Shown: positions 25,421 through 34,838, counted from the stretch's first letter. The stretch is 37,534 nt of DNA from an uncultured Prevotella sp. (GCA_934254985.1 CAKQMS010000030.1:1-37534); one strand, 5' to 3'. Notes: generated from the sequence alone by a model not told the origin. Translations and numbers: made by a program.

Positions 25421-26020
25421 TTACTCTTCATTTAGCATTTGAGCCCTTACTCTCGACAAAGTTTCAGGGGTCATTTGCAGATAACTTGCTATATGGAGCA
25501 ACGGAGCGCGCATAATAATCTGTGGTTGCAGATGGCATAGCTTCTTATACCTGTCGTAGGCAGACTCGAATCTCACAAGGTCTGCATGTATTTGTGATTG
25601 GATGAGGCTTTCTTCCAATATCTTTCTATACAAAATCTGTATGTTTACATTATGGAGAGCCACCTCTTCGAGATTTTTCTTTGGTAGGGCAAACACGATA
25701 GTGTTTTCGAGTGCCTCTATCTGTAGGTGCGTAGGCTCTTCCTTGAAAAGACTTTCTATACACATAACCATGCCTCCTTCTACTCCTATATGTTCTGTGA
25801 GCTGCTTGTCTTTCTTGAAGTAGAACTGTCTAAGCATTCCTTTGTGAATATATAAGAATTCACGACATATATCGCCCTCGGCAAGGATGATTTCACCCTT
25901 GTGGTATGTTTTGCGAACAAGAATACTTTCGAGTATATCCAGTTCATCATGAGTCATGGTGCTGTATTTTCGCGCCAATTCTCGTGCTATATCTCTTGTG
26001 CTTTCTATAAGCTCTTTCAT
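25421..26020 (-). CDS. Crp/Fnr-family transcriptional regulator
   Basis: 199 residues. A cyclic-nucleotide-binding-type beta-barrel (about 25-125: YHKGEIILAEGDICREFLYIHKG, FYFKKDKQLTEHI) is followed by a long helix (LVRFESAYDRYKKLC) and a short C-terminal helix-turn-helix (LLHIASYLQMTPETLSRVRAQM) whose recognition helix ETLSRVR fits Crp/Fnr. It lacks the Fnr cysteines and the canonical cAMP-contact RxE/TS signature, so the effector is unknown. It is shorter than Crp (about 210) because the C-terminal wing is nearly absent. No clear promoter seen upstream. 25254-25420 downstream holds only a weak inverted repeat (25324-25349) and no gene. Confidence 0.85.
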   Translation of the reverse strand: MKELIESTRDIARELARKYSTMTHDELDILESILVRKTYHKGEIILAEGDICREFLYIHKGMLRQFYFKKDKQLTEHIGVEGGMVMCIESLFKEEPTHLQIEALENTIVFALPKKNLEEVALHNVNIQILYRKILEESLIQSQIHADLVRFESAYDRYKKLCHLQPQIIMRAPLLHIASYLQMTPETLSRVRAQMLNEE

Positions 26021-26153
26021 TTTGTTGCCTCCTTGTTTTTGGTTAGATTGTTATATATTGTATTTATGTTGTTAGTAATAATAGTAATGTTATTAATATG
26101 TGTCATAATAGTTGTGTTAGCCTGTTAGTTTTCGTTTGTTTGTTTCTTTTATT

Positions 26154-26191
26154 ACGAGCGGCTGCAACTTTCTACGAGTTCAGCCGCTCGT
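26154..26191. terminator. GC-rich hairpin after lepA, possible terminator
   Basis: An 11-bp stem (26154-26164 with 26181-26191) extended by AACT/AGTT inside. The minus-strand downstream sequence is AATAAAAG, so there is no U-tract. It lies 45 bp past the lepA stop and could mark an mRNA 3' end or a Rho-dependent site. The rest of 26021-26235 is T-rich with no gene. Confidence 0.45.
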
Positions 26192-26235
26192 TGTAGTATC
26201 ATTAAGCTTGTATATGTTAGCTTGTTTTGATAATC

Positions 26236-28017
26236 TTAGTCAAGTTTCAGAACTGCGAGGAATGCCTTCTGTGGTACCTCTACGTTTCCAATCTGCTTCA
26301 TACGCTTCTTACCCTTCTTTTGTTTTTCGAGCAATTTGCGCTTACGGCTTACGTCACCACCATAACATTTTGCTGTTACGTCTTTACGTACGCACTTGAT
26401 AGTTTCGCGAGCAACAATCTTCGCGCCGATGGCTGCCTGGATGGCGATGTCGAACTGTTGGCGTGGGATGAGATCCTTTAGCTTTTCGCACATTCTGCGT
26501 CCCAAAGATACAGCATTATCTTGGTGGGTTAGGGTAGAGAGTGCATCTACAGGTTCACCGTTGAGCAAGATGTCGAGCTTAGCCAGCTTAGATGGACGGA
26601 ACGAATCGATGTGATAATCGAACGAAGCATATCCCTTAGATATTGATTTCAGCTTATCGTAGAAGTCGATCACAATTTCGCCAAGTGGCAGCATGAAGTG
26701 TATTTCTACTCGATTACCGCTGATATATTCCTGTTTTATCAATTCGCCACGTTTGTCTAGGCAAAGTTTCATTATCGGACCGATGTATGAAGTGTCGGTG
26801 ATGATGGTAGCGTGAATATAAGGCTCTTCGATATGTTCTATCATGGTAGCGTCTGGCAATCCTGAAGGGTTGTGCACCTCTTTTGCCTCTCCATGCTTGT
26901 CGTATACCATATAAGATACGTTAGGCACGGTAGTGATGACGTCCATATTGAACTCGCGATCCAATCTCTCTTGCACAATCTCCATGTGGAGCAATCCGAG
27001 GAATCCGCAACGGAAACCGAAGCCGAGGGCTACAGATGACTCTGGCATAAATGTTAGCGAGGCATCGTTGAGCTGAAGCTTCTCGAGAGAAGTACGGAGG
27101 TTTTCGTAGTCGTTAGGGTCTATAGGGTATACACCAGCAAACACCATTGGCTTAACCTCCTGGAATCCGGCGATGGCTTTAGCACAAGGGTTGGCAACAT
27201 GAGTTATGGTGTCGCCCACCTTAACTTCCTTAGCATCTTTGATACCGCTGATGATGTAGCCTACTTCGCCTGTAGATATTGTTTTGCGAGGTATCATATC
27301 CATCTTCAGTACACCAACCTCGTCGGCATCGTATTCCATTCCTGTATTGAAGAACTTCACCTTGTCACCCTTAGATATGGTACCGTTTTCTATCTTGAAG
27401 TAAGCGATGATACCGCGGAAGGAGTTGAACACAGAGTCGAAAATCAAAGCCTGTAGTGGAGCCTTAGGGTCGCCAACAGGGTGAGGAATGCGAGTTACTA
27501 CAGCCTGTAGTATATCTTCAACGCCTTCGCCTGTCTTGCCCGATGCTCTAAGAATATCCTCGTGCTTGCATCCGATGAGTTCAACAATCTCATCTTCCAC
27601 CTCGTCAGGCATAGCACTTGGCATATCAATCTTGTTTATCACAGGAATGATTTCCAAATCATGGTCTATAGCCATATATAGGTTTGAGATGGTCTGAGCC
27701 TGCACGCCCTGTGTGGCGTCGACAACGAGCAATGCACCTTCGCATGCTGCAATACTTCTTGACACCTCGTATGAAAAGTCAACGTGTCCTGGAGTATCTA
27801 TAAGGTTTAGGATATAATTCTCGCCTTCGTATTGATATTCCATCTGAATAGCATGGCTCTTGATAGTGATACCACGTTCACGTTCAAGGTCCATGTTGTC
27901 GAGCATCTGTCCTTCTGTTATCTTTATCGTCTTGGTATGTTCCAATAGACGGTCAGCAAGTGTCGACTTGCCGTGGTCTATGTGAGCAATGATGCAAAAG
28001 TTTCTAATGTTCTTCAT
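26236..28017 (-). CDS. lepA: Elongation factor 4 (ribosomal back-translocase LepA)
   Basis: Translational GTPase that acts on stalled or mistranslocated ribosomes. 593 residues from the ATG at 28017, which begins exactly at [19 protein letters not shown]; an ATG eight codons upstream is less likely because it would leave only about 5 nt of leader after the -7 element at 28039-28046. G motifs [16 protein letters not shown] and NKIDMP are intact. The LepA-specific C-terminal domain ends [20 protein letters not shown], which is diagnostic against EF-G. Divergent from the small lipoprotein gene at 28101. Confidence 0.97.
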   Translation of the reverse strand: MKNIRNFCIIAHIDHGKSTLADRLLEHTKTIKITEGQMLDNMDLERERGITIKSHAIQMEYQYEGENYILNLIDTPGHVDFSYEVSRSIAACEGALLVVDATQGVQAQTISNLYMAIDHDLEIIPVINKIDMPSAMPDEVEDEIVELIGCKHEDILRASGKTGEGVEDILQAVVTRIPHPVGDPKAPLQALIFDSVFNSFRGIIAYFKIENGTISKGDKVKFFNTGMEYDADEVGVLKMDMIPRKTISTGEVGYIISGIKDAKEVKVGDTITHVANPCAKAIAGFQEVKPMVFAGVYPIDPNDYENLRTSLEKLQLNDASLTFMPESSVALGFGFRCGFLGLLHMEIVQERLDREFNMDVITTVPNVSYMVYDKHGEAKEVHNPSGLPDATMIEHIEEPYIHATIITDTSYIGPIMKLCLDKRGELIKQEYISGNRVEIHFMLPLGEIVIDFYDKLKSISKGYASFDYHIDSFRPSKLAKLDILLNGEPVDALSTLTHQDNAVSLGRRMCEKLKDLIPRQQFDIAIQAAIGAKIVARETIKCVRKDVTAKCYGGDVSRKRKLLEKQKKGKKRMKQIGNVEVPQKAFLAVLKLD

Positions 28018-28038
28018 TGATATAAAATCTTTAAGTTG

Positions 28039-28046
28039 CAAAGATA
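28039..28046 (-). promoter_or_regulatory. -7 element of lepA
   Basis: TATCTTTG read on the minus strand, 21 bp before the lepA ATG. The upstream -33 region is AT-rich without TTTG. Confidence 0.5.
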
Positions 28047-28069
28047 ATAATTTTTTCGGATATTATTAG

Positions 28070-28077
28070 TATCTTTG
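28070..28077 (+). promoter_or_regulatory. -7 element of the small lipoprotein gene at 28101
   Basis: TATCTTTG, 23 bp before the ATG. It is divergent from the lepA -7 element 24 bp away, so the two promoters share their -33 regions. Confidence 0.5.
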
Positions 28078-28100
28078 CAAAAAATAATTGTTAAGTGATT

Positions 28101-28490
28101 ATGAATAGGATTTTTTGCGCAGCTATTGCTGCCACTTTGTTAATGACCTCTTGTCATGATAGTCTTGAAGATAGAGCAGAAAAAGAGGCTAAGAAATATA
28201 CTGAGCGCTATTGTCCTACACCAGTGCGTGACAATCAGCGTACAGATAGTTTAACTTTCGATCGCAAGACCCACACCTATAATTATTATTATACGCTTGT
28301 TGGTCCTGCAGATAATCCTGAGGTTATAAATCAAAATAAGGCTAAGCTGACGAATATGTTGGTACAGGGCGTAAAAAATGATACGAGAATGCAGACCTAC
28401 AAGGAGGCAGGCTTTAAGTTTCATTTAATTTACCGTTCTGCATCAACAGGTAAGGTACTGTTAGATTTTACAGTGAAAGACTTTAAGTAA
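28101..28490 (+). CDS. Small predicted lipoprotein (129 aa), function unknown
   Basis: The signal MNRIFCAAIAATLLMTSC has a good lipobox (LMTSC, C18). The mature part is charged (DSLEDRAEKEAKKYTERYC) and then beta-rich with aromatic strands (KTHTYNYYYTLVG, FKFHLIYRSASTGKVLLDFTVKDF). I do not recognise the family; it could be one of the many small periplasm-facing lipoproteins of Bacteroidales. The ATG at 28101 is preferred over a GTG two codons upstream. A bidirectional hairpin follows. Confidence 0.75.
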   Translation: MNRIFCAAIAATLLMTSCHDSLEDRAEKEAKKYTERYCPTPVRDNQRTDSLTFDRKTHTYNYYYTLVGPADNPEVINQNKAKLTNMLVQGVKNDTRMQTYKEAGFKFHLIYRSASTGKVLLDFTVKDFK

Positions 28491-28532
28491 TCAAGATACG
28501 CTTAAGGATTTTGCCGTAATCTATATATAATA

Positions 28533-28586
28533 AAAAAACAGGCAAGCAGATAATGTGAAAAACATTCTGCTTGCCTGTTTAATTTT
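28533..28586. terminator. Bidirectional terminator
   Basis: A perfect 15-bp stem (28536-28550 with 28566-28580) with an A-run on its left and a T-run on its right, between a plus-strand lipoprotein gene and a minus-strand acyl-CoA synthetase gene. It can end both transcripts. Confidence 0.9.
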
Positions 28587-28624
28587 TATATGTCTATACC
28601 TTATATTATAATAGGCATTATAGT

Positions 28625-30283
28625 CTATTTATAGAGATATCTCTTGATAGACTTCTTTGGAGTCTTTTCAAACTCATCTTCATGAATCTCTATCTCTGTA
28701 ATCTTAGAGTATGCAGGAAGCTCTGCATTGATAGTGGTGCGATTCTCTTCCATCAACTTCTGCAAATCATCTGTTGACAATCCCATGGTCTTAGCCTCTT
28801 CGAAGTCTGGATGTACGAGTGCAGCCAACTTATCGCCACGCTGTACTACCACGCTCTCCATTACCATAGGCAATGAGTTGAGCTGGTCTTCAATCTCCTC
28901 AGGGTAGATGTTCTGACCATTGCTGCTCAGAAGCATGTTCTTAGAACGTCCCTTGATGAATATGTTGCCTTCGGCATCCATTGTTCCAAGGTCGCCTGTG
29001 TGATACCAGCCTTCCTTGTCAAGTGTGTTCTGTGTGGCTTCCTCGTTCTTATAGTAGCCGAGCATCACGTTGAGACCACGTGCAAGAATCTCGCCTGGCA
29101 CATTCTCTGGATCGTGGCTATCTATTTTTACCTCCATGTGAACAACAGGTCTACCGCAACTACCAGGCACGAAAGTCTTGTAGTCGGCATAGCTGATGAT
29201 AGGAGCACACTCTGTGGCGCCATAGCCTACGGTATATTGGAAACCTATGCGATGTAGGAATGATTCTACTTCTTTGTTAAATGCTGCACCTCCAATGATA
29301 ACCTCGTAGAACTGACCACCGAAAGCTGCTCTCACTTGTTCGCATATCTTCTCGTTTACCTTCTTGTTTATCACAGGCATGTTCAACAAGAGTCTCATGC
29401 GGTTGTTCTGTATCTTTGGGAACACCTTCTTCTTGATGATTTTCTCAATCACCAATGGTACGGCAATGATAACCTTAGGCTTCACCTCGCTAAATGCCTG
29501 AGCTATGATAGCTGGTGAAGGGATGCGAGAGAGGTAGAAGATGTGAAGACCTGTTAGGAATTCGAATAGAAATTCGAAAGCCATGCCATACATGTGGGCC
29601 ATAGGTAGGATGCTAATCACGTTGTCGCCTACACTAAGTTTATCTGCAAGCACGTTGGTGGCGAAATCGTAGTTGCTCCACAATGCACGATATGGTATCA
29701 TCACACCCTTAGAGAAACCTGTGGTTCCGCTGGTGTAGTTGATCATAGCCATTGTGTTGGCACTATCCTCTGCCTTATAGCTTACATGTTCCTTGCGGAA
29801 ATATTTAGGGAACTTCTTACCAAACATTTCGTTCAAGTGCTCGCGAGCGTAAGTGAGTTTGTCTGTACGCGACAACACAAGCGAATAGTCTGGTATATAT
29901 ATGATTCCTTCCAGTCCCGGCATCTTTGTCGGGTCTATCTGTGTGGCAACAACATCGCCTACGAATAGCAACTTAGCATCCGAATGGTTAACTATGTTGT
30001 GCATCTGGTCGGCTGTGAACTCATGCAATATAGGCACAGCCACAGCTCCATAAGCCAAGGTTGCAAGAAAGGCTACTGCCCAGTTGGCACTATTACGTCC
30101 TGCCAAGGCAATCTTGTCGCCTGGCTTCACGCCAGAGTTCTCAAACAATATATGCAATTTCTCAATCTTGCGAGCCACATCATGATATTGCAGAGTGGCA
30201 CCCTTGAAGTCTGTCAAAGCGTCTCGGTCCCAATTCTTAACCAAAGAGGCTTCAATGAGTTTTACGAAAGAAGGTATCTCCAT
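28625..30283 (-). CDS. Long-chain acyl-CoA synthetase/AMP-dependent ligase, copy B
   Basis: Activates carboxylic acids via an acyl-AMP. 552 residues of the ANL family: P-loop YTSGTTGFSKG at 183-193, the A5-like VGYGATECAP, TGDLGTMDAEG with the ribose-binding Asp, IKGRSKNMLLSSNGQNIYPEEIED, and a C-terminal catalytic lysine in FEKTPKKSIKRYLYK. It lacks membrane segments and carrier domains. It lies 45 bp downstream of a close paralog, so this is a tandem duplication in one operon. Exact substrate (long-chain fatty acid or another acid) cannot be set from sequence. No fatty-acid oxidation gene is nearby; a role in recycling or incorporating host or dietary fatty acids is inference. Confidence 0.88.
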   Translation of the reverse strand: MEIPSFVKLIEASLVKNWDRDALTDFKGATLQYHDVARKIEKLHILFENSGVKPGDKIALAGRNSANWAVAFLATLAYGAVAVPILHEFTADQMHNIVNHSDAKLLFVGDVVATQIDPTKMPGLEGIIYIPDYSLVLSRTDKLTYAREHLNEMFGKKFPKYFRKEHVSYKAEDSANTMAMINYTSGTTGFSKGVMIPYRALWSNYDFATNVLADKLSVGDNVISILPMAHMYGMAFEFLFEFLTGLHIFYLSRIPSPAIIAQAFSEVKPKVIIAVPLVIEKIIKKKVFPKIQNNRMRLLLNMPVINKKVNEKICEQVRAAFGGQFYEVIIGGAAFNKEVESFLHRIGFQYTVGYGATECAPIISYADYKTFVPGSCGRPVVHMEVKIDSHDPENVPGEILARGLNVMLGYYKNEEATQNTLDKEGWYHTGDLGTMDAEGNIFIKGRSKNMLLSSNGQNIYPEEIEDQLNSLPMVMESVVVQRGDKLAALVHPDFEEAKTMGLSTDDLQKLMEENRTTINAELPAYSKITEIEIHEDEFEKTPKKSIKRYLYK

Positions 30284-30328
30284 ACTCCTTATAATTATAG
30301 TTTTTTCTAGTCTTATTTATAGATTATA

Positions 30329-31996
30329 CTATTCTGCATTCTGATACAGATAGCGCTTAATAGATTTCTTAGCTGTCTTTTCAAATTCGTTGTCTTGGAT
30401 ACGTATCTCCGACAATTTACTGAAGTGTGGAAGCAAAGCATTCAGGTCTTGTCTGTTTTGCTCCATGATGTTCTGCAAATCTTCTTTATCGAATCCCATG
30501 GCGTCAACCTCATCTTGGTCTGGATGAACCAAAGCTACAAGTTTGTCGCCACGCTGTACTATCAGACTCTCTGATACCATCGACATCGAGTTGAGCTTAT
30601 CTTCAATTTCTTCAGGATATACGTTTTGTCCATTGCTACCAAGCAACATGTTCTTGATACGACCACGAATAAAGAAATGTCCGTCTTCGCTCATTGTAGC
30701 AAGGTCGCCAGTATGGAACCAACCGTCTTTATCGATAACAGCGTCTGTAGCTGCTTGGTTTTTGTAGTAGCCGTGCATGACGTTGATTCCGCGGCATACT
30801 ATTTCGCCTGGTATATTCTGTGGGTCGTCGCTTAGTACCTTAACCTCCATATGCTTTACGGCTGTACCGCACGAACCTGCCACAAAGTCTTTGTAGTCGC
30901 TGAATGTTATCATAGGAGCTGTTTCTGTGGTGCCATAGCCCATAGTGATAGGGAATCCTATTTCGAGAAGGAAATCCTCAACCTCTTTGTTAAGTCCAGC
31001 TCCACCTACCATTACTTCGTAGGCATTTCCACCCATAACATCCATCACATGCTGACAAATCTTCTCCTTCACCTTTTTGCCAATACCTGGCATCTTCATT
31101 AATAGCTTAACCTTTGGAGTCTGTGCGGTAGGGAAGATTGACTTGCGAATAATCTTCTCGATAATCATAGGCACAGAGATGACGATTGCTGGTTTTACTT
31201 CAGCAAAAGCCTCTGCTACTACCGAAGGACTTGGAAGTCGGGTCAAGAAGAATATATGATTGCCATAACAGAACTCGAATATAAATTCTACCAACAATCC
31301 ATACATGTGTGCCATTGGTAGGATGCCCAATACATTGCTTCCTGGCTTAATGTGTTTGCCGATGACATCCAACATCAAGTCAAGATTTCCCCACAAGGCA
31401 CGATAAGGAAGCATCACTCCCTTAGAGAAACCTGTGGTTCCGCTTGTATAGTTAATCATAGCCAACTCTTCTGGGCTGTCTACATGATATTTTACATGTT
31501 CCTTGCGGAAATACTTAGGGTATTTATGACCAAACATTTCGTTAAGGTGTTCGCGAGCATAGGTCAAAGCCTCTGTGCGCGACTCCATAACAGAGAAGTC
31601 GGGCAAGTAAACTATGCCCTCTATATTGGGCATCTCTTTAGAGTCGATGCTTGTGGCAACAACATCGCCAACAAACAACAGCTTCGACTCAGAATGGTTT
31701 ACTATATTATATACTTGGTCAGTTGTAAACTCGTGTTGTATAGGAACTATTACGGCGCCATATGTAAGGGTAGCAAGAAATGCTACAGCCCAATGCGAAC
31801 TATTTCTGCCGCATAGTGCTATCTTGTCACCTTTTTGTATTCCTGAATTCTCAAAAAGGATGTGAAGCTTTTCTATCTTTCTCGCAACATCATGAAACTG
31901 TAGTGTTGCACCTTTGTAGTCTGTCAAGGCATCACGATCCCAGTTGCTTAGAATGCTTTTTTCTATGTACGAGTTAAAACTTGGTACTGTATTCAT
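30329..31996 (-). CDS. Long-chain acyl-CoA synthetase/AMP-dependent ligase, copy A
   Basis: 555 residues, ANL family, with the same motif order as its neighbour: YTSGTTGFSKG, VGGAGLNKEVEDFLLEIGFPITMGYGTTETAP, TGDLATMSEDG, IRGRIKNMLLGSNGQNVYPEEIEDKL and FEKTAKKSIKRYLYQ. The first about 100 residues are very alike in the two copies (TLQ-HDVARKIEKLHILFENSG), while the acyl-pocket region (about 200-330) differs more, which suggests different chain or substrate choice. It is the first gene of a two-gene operon and its promoter is packed with TGCACA/TGTGCA half-sites, the first of which touches the start codon. Confidence 0.88.
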   Translation of the reverse strand: MNTVPSFNSYIEKSILSNWDRDALTDYKGATLQFHDVARKIEKLHILFENSGIQKGDKIALCGRNSSHWAVAFLATLTYGAVIVPIQHEFTTDQVYNIVNHSESKLLFVGDVVATSIDSKEMPNIEGIVYLPDFSVMESRTEALTYAREHLNEMFGHKYPKYFRKEHVKYHVDSPEELAMINYTSGTTGFSKGVMLPYRALWGNLDLMLDVIGKHIKPGSNVLGILPMAHMYGLLVEFIFEFCYGNHIFFLTRLPSPSVVAEAFAEVKPAIVISVPMIIEKIIRKSIFPTAQTPKVKLLMKMPGIGKKVKEKICQHVMDVMGGNAYEVMVGGAGLNKEVEDFLLEIGFPITMGYGTTETAPMITFSDYKDFVAGSCGTAVKHMEVKVLSDDPQNIPGEIVCRGINVMHGYYKNQAATDAVIDKDGWFHTGDLATMSEDGHFFIRGRIKNMLLGSNGQNVYPEEIEDKLNSMSMVSESLIVQRGDKLVALVHPDQDEVDAMGFDKEDLQNIMEQNRQDLNALLPHFSKLSEIRIQDNEFEKTAKKSIKRYLYQNAE

Positions 31997-32130
31997 TGCA
32001 CAATTTTAAATTTCTTGTGCAAAGTTACAATCTTTCATGCACATTCCCAAATGTTATGTGCAAATATTTTCAATACCGATAAACTTTTTTCAGTTTTCTT
32101 AATTATTGCACATACACGTCTTATGTGCAT
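31996..32130. promoter_or_regulatory. Array of six TGCACA/TGTGCA half-sites before the acyl-CoA synthetase operon
   Basis: Half-sites at 31996-32003, 32015-32022, 32037-32044, 32056-32063, 32106-32113 and 32123-32130 alternate TTGCACAA/ATGCACAT and the inverted TTGTGCAA/ATGTGCAA forms, making three inverted pairs with centre spacings of 19, 19 and 17 bp. The first pair covers the start codon and -7 element, the second flanks the -33 element, the third is 55 bp upstream. This looks like an operator set for a dimeric regulator. Confidence 0.5.
32020..32051 (-). promoter_or_regulatory. Promoter of the acyl-CoA synthetase operon
   Basis: Minus strand: TTTG at 32051-32048, 20 bp, TAACTTTG at 32027-32020, then the ATG at 31996. 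A full consensus match, buried among the TGCACA half-sites. Confidence 0.7.
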
Positions 32131-32196
32131 TGGTCGAATGACTACATAAAGTGTTCGTTAAGTCTATATTAAAAATGCTGATTTATTGAGAAATAT

Positions 32197-32264
32197 AAAA
32201 AAGTTGAGTGTCGAACGAAGAGTTTTCTTATGGCAAAAGCCTAACTCTGCATTCAACACTCAAC
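32197..32264 (-). terminator. Terminator of feoB
   Basis: Long stem of about 20 bp with few mismatches (32203-32224 with 32243-32264) and an inner GGC/GCC hairpin, followed on the minus strand by TTTTTT. It lies 43 bp beyond the feoB stop. Confidence 0.85.
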
Positions 32265-32306
32265 AATTAATGCTTATTATTCAATTTTTATTATTCGCTT
32301 TCTATC

Positions 32307-34730
32307 TTAAAATAGCATACCTATTTGGTATACAACGGCAGATGTTATCCATGCTAGGGCAGTAGTGTATCCTGCTGCAAACAGAGCCCACTTCCAAGAA
32401 CCGGTCTCGCTCTTTATGGCAGCTATCGTGGCTATACATGGGAAGTAGAGCAACACGAAGAGTAAGAAGCAATAGGCTGCCAAAGGTGTGATGCCATCTG
32501 CTGTCATTTGAGCGTGAAGTAGGGAGTATTTTGCAGAGTCGTTATCCACATCACTATCATCGGCTACGCTCTCATTGTCAGCATACAACACACCCAACGT
32601 AGAGGCAACAATCTCTTTTGCTCCAATACCTGATATTAAGCCTACATCCAACTTCCAGTCGAAACCTTGTGGACGGAACACAGGCTCTATGGTCTTACCT
32701 ATCATTCCAATATAGCTCTGTTCCTGTTGTTCGCGCTGTGTCAGTTGGTCGTTATGTGGGAAATACCCCAATGCCCATACGATGATACTTGCCACAAGGA
32801 TTACTCCTCCCATCTTCTTTAGATATTGCTTTCCCTTTTCCCAAGTATGGCGAGCCATAGCCTTAGCTGTAGGGAAACGATATGGAGGCAACTCCATCAC
32901 GAAAGGAGTATCTTCGCCACTTATCAGATATTTACTAAACAGTCGGCTTATCAATACTGCCATCACTATACCTATTATATATAATGAGAACATCACCATC
33001 GACTGGTATTGTCGTGCAAAGAATGTGCCGATAATCATAATATAAATAGGTAGACGAGCCGAACAGCTCATCATTGGCAATATCAGCATAGTGATTAGTC
33101 GGCTACGTTTGCTCTCTATAGTGCGTGTTGCCATCACCGCTGGTACATTACATCCGAAGCCCATGATTAGTGGGATAAATGATTTGCCGTGCAATCCCAT
33201 CTTGTGCATTAACTTATCCATGATGAACGCTGCACGAGCCATATAGCCCGAATCCTCCATAAACGAGATGAAGAAATAGAGGATGAGAATCTGTGGTAGG
33301 AATACTATCACAGAGCCCACACCTCCAATGATACCATCTGCAATCATAGCTTTGAGTGGACCTTCTGGCATCGACGAACCAACCATTTCGCCAACCCATC
33401 CAACGAAGCTTTCTATCCAGTCCATAGGATATTGACCTAATGAGAACGTCACTTCAAACATCAGCCATATCATAGCGATGAAGATAGGGAAACCGAGATA
33501 TTTGTTGGTTATAGCTCGATCGATGTAGTGCGTCATCAAGTATGTATCTTTGTTGTCGCCCGTCTCGAAAGAAGCTTCCTTTAGTGCTCCATGTATGAAA
33601 CCATATTTGGCATCCATGATTGCTGTTTCGCTATCCTCTAGAGTTTCCTCCTTTACTCTGGCTGCCGCTTGGTCTCTTGCCTTAAGTATCTCATTTGCGT
33701 TAGGCAAAGTCTTTATCAGTGCTTCAATATCCTTGTCGCCCTCCAAGAGTTTGATTCCAAGGTATCGAGTAGAGTAGCGATGGCGTAGCGAAGCATCTGT
33801 CTTCAGATATTTCTGTATGTGGCTAATACCATTTTCTATCTCATGACCATGATAGATATGTATATGTCGATAGTGCGACTCTTCACCTTCGTTGCCTTCG
33901 TATAGCTTGATAACCATGCGTAGCAGGTCGTCTACACCGCGTCCAGTTTTGAATACCGTAGGTATCATTGGTATTCCAAACAATTCCGAAAGCTTGTCGT
34001 AGTCCACTTTGTCGCCACGCTTCTCTGTTTCGTCAAACATGTTTAGCGCACAAACTATGCTTAAGTGCATATCTACCAACTGTGTGGTGAGATACAAGTT
34101 GCGTTCAAGGTTGCTGGAGTCTATAACATTGAGAATGATATCAGGCGTATGCTCTACCAACTGTTTTCTCACGTATAGCTCTTCTGGCGAATATGCAGAT
34201 AGAGAGTATGTGCCAGGCAAGTCAACAATGTTGAGTTGGTAGCCTTCGAATGTTGTTGTGCCTTCCTTGGCATCTACGGTTACACCAGAGTAGTTGCCCA
34301 CTCTTTCGTGAGCACCCGAAACAAAGTTGAAGAACGAAGTCTTACCACAGTTAGGATTGCCCACAAGCGCAACGTTTATCACCTTACGCTTCTTCATCGC
34401 AGCATCCATCAGCATCTTATCGTTCATCTCTATGTCAGAGCCTTCTGTCACATCAGCATACTGAGGTTTGGTGTTATCCATGTCTTTCAGCATTTCCTTA
34501 GCCTCTTCCATAGATACCACCTCTATGTTGTCTGCCTCCGAGCGTCTTAGCGACACCTCGTAGCCCATAATCTTATATTTTACTGGATCCTGTAATGGAG
34601 CGTTAAGCAACACTTCTACGCTCTTGCCTTTGATGAATCCCATTTCCACAATTCTCTTGCGGAAACCTCCGTGACCAGTCACCTTTACGATGACTCCACG
34701 TTCTCCTGTTTTAAGTTCAGATAACTTCAT
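32307..34730 (-). CDS. feoB: FeoA-FeoB fusion ferrous iron transporter
   Basis: Imports Fe2+ across the inner membrane. 807 residues: an N-terminal FeoA-like SH3 domain (about 1-75, MKLSELKTGERGVIVKVTGHGG ... GYEVSLRRSEADNIEV), an acidic linker, a G domain (GNPNCGKT at 124-131, DLPGTYS at 170-176, NMFDE for G4), then the FeoB membrane core (about 395-800) with the gate repeats, including MGFGCNVPAVMATR and SCSARLPIYIMIIG. The cysteines in GCNVPA and SCSARLP are the conserved ones. FeoA-FeoB fusion is common in Bacteroidetes. Single gene with its own -7 element and terminator; a small dyad near the -33 region could be a metal-regulator site. Confidence 0.95.
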   Translation of the reverse strand: MKLSELKTGERGVIVKVTGHGGFRKRIVEMGFIKGKSVEVLLNAPLQDPVKYKIMGYEVSLRRSEADNIEVVSMEEAKEMLKDMDNTKPQYADVTEGSDIEMNDKMLMDAAMKKRKVINVALVGNPNCGKTSFFNFVSGAHERVGNYSGVTVDAKEGTTTFEGYQLNIVDLPGTYSLSAYSPEELYVRKQLVEHTPDIILNVIDSSNLERNLYLTTQLVDMHLSIVCALNMFDETEKRGDKVDYDKLSELFGIPMIPTVFKTGRGVDDLLRMVIKLYEGNEGEESHYRHIHIYHGHEIENGISHIQKYLKTDASLRHRYSTRYLGIKLLEGDKDIEALIKTLPNANEILKARDQAAARVKEETLEDSETAIMDAKYGFIHGALKEASFETGDNKDTYLMTHYIDRAITNKYLGFPIFIAMIWLMFEVTFSLGQYPMDWIESFVGWVGEMVGSSMPEGPLKAMIADGIIGGVGSVIVFLPQILILYFFISFMEDSGYMARAAFIMDKLMHKMGLHGKSFIPLIMGFGCNVPAVMATRTIESKRSRLITMLILPMMSCSARLPIYIMIIGTFFARQYQSMVMFSLYIIGIVMAVLISRLFSKYLISGEDTPFVMELPPYRFPTAKAMARHTWEKGKQYLKKMGGVILVASIIVWALGYFPHNDQLTQREQQEQSYIGMIGKTIEPVFRPQGFDWKLDVGLISGIGAKEIVASTLGVLYADNESVADDSDVDNDSAKYSLLHAQMTADGITPLAAYCFLLFVLLYFPCIATIAAIKSETGSWKWALFAAGYTTALAWITSAVVYQIGMLF

Positions 34731-34754
34731 CTGTTTTTACCTATTTAATTCGTG

Positions 34755-34790
34755 CAAAGATACAAACTATTTGGATAACATGATAATGTT
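34755..34790 (-). promoter_or_regulatory. feoB promoter with a small dyad
   Basis: Minus strand TATCTTTG at 34762-34755, 24 bp before the ATG. Where -33 should lie there is no TTTG but a 5-bp-arm dyad, AACAT-GATA-ATGTT (34777-34790). A Fur- or DtxR-like operator is possible but unproven. Confidence 0.4.
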
Positions 34791-34838
34791 TTATATAAAA
34801 ATACCTAGAAATGATGATAGCAGAAACTATATAAATAC

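Noticed and set aside
26050..26150. T-rich, open plus-strand stretch near lepA considered as a small membrane protein
   Set aside because: Hydrophobic peptide arises from TTA/GTT-rich intergenic DNA; no plausible promoter or conserved start.
31352..31816. 154-codon plus-strand frame inside the acyl-CoA synthetase gene (a similar, shorter one lies in the paralog)
   Set aside because: Its resemblance to the frame in the paralog follows from the duplicated sense genes, not from coding selection on this strand.
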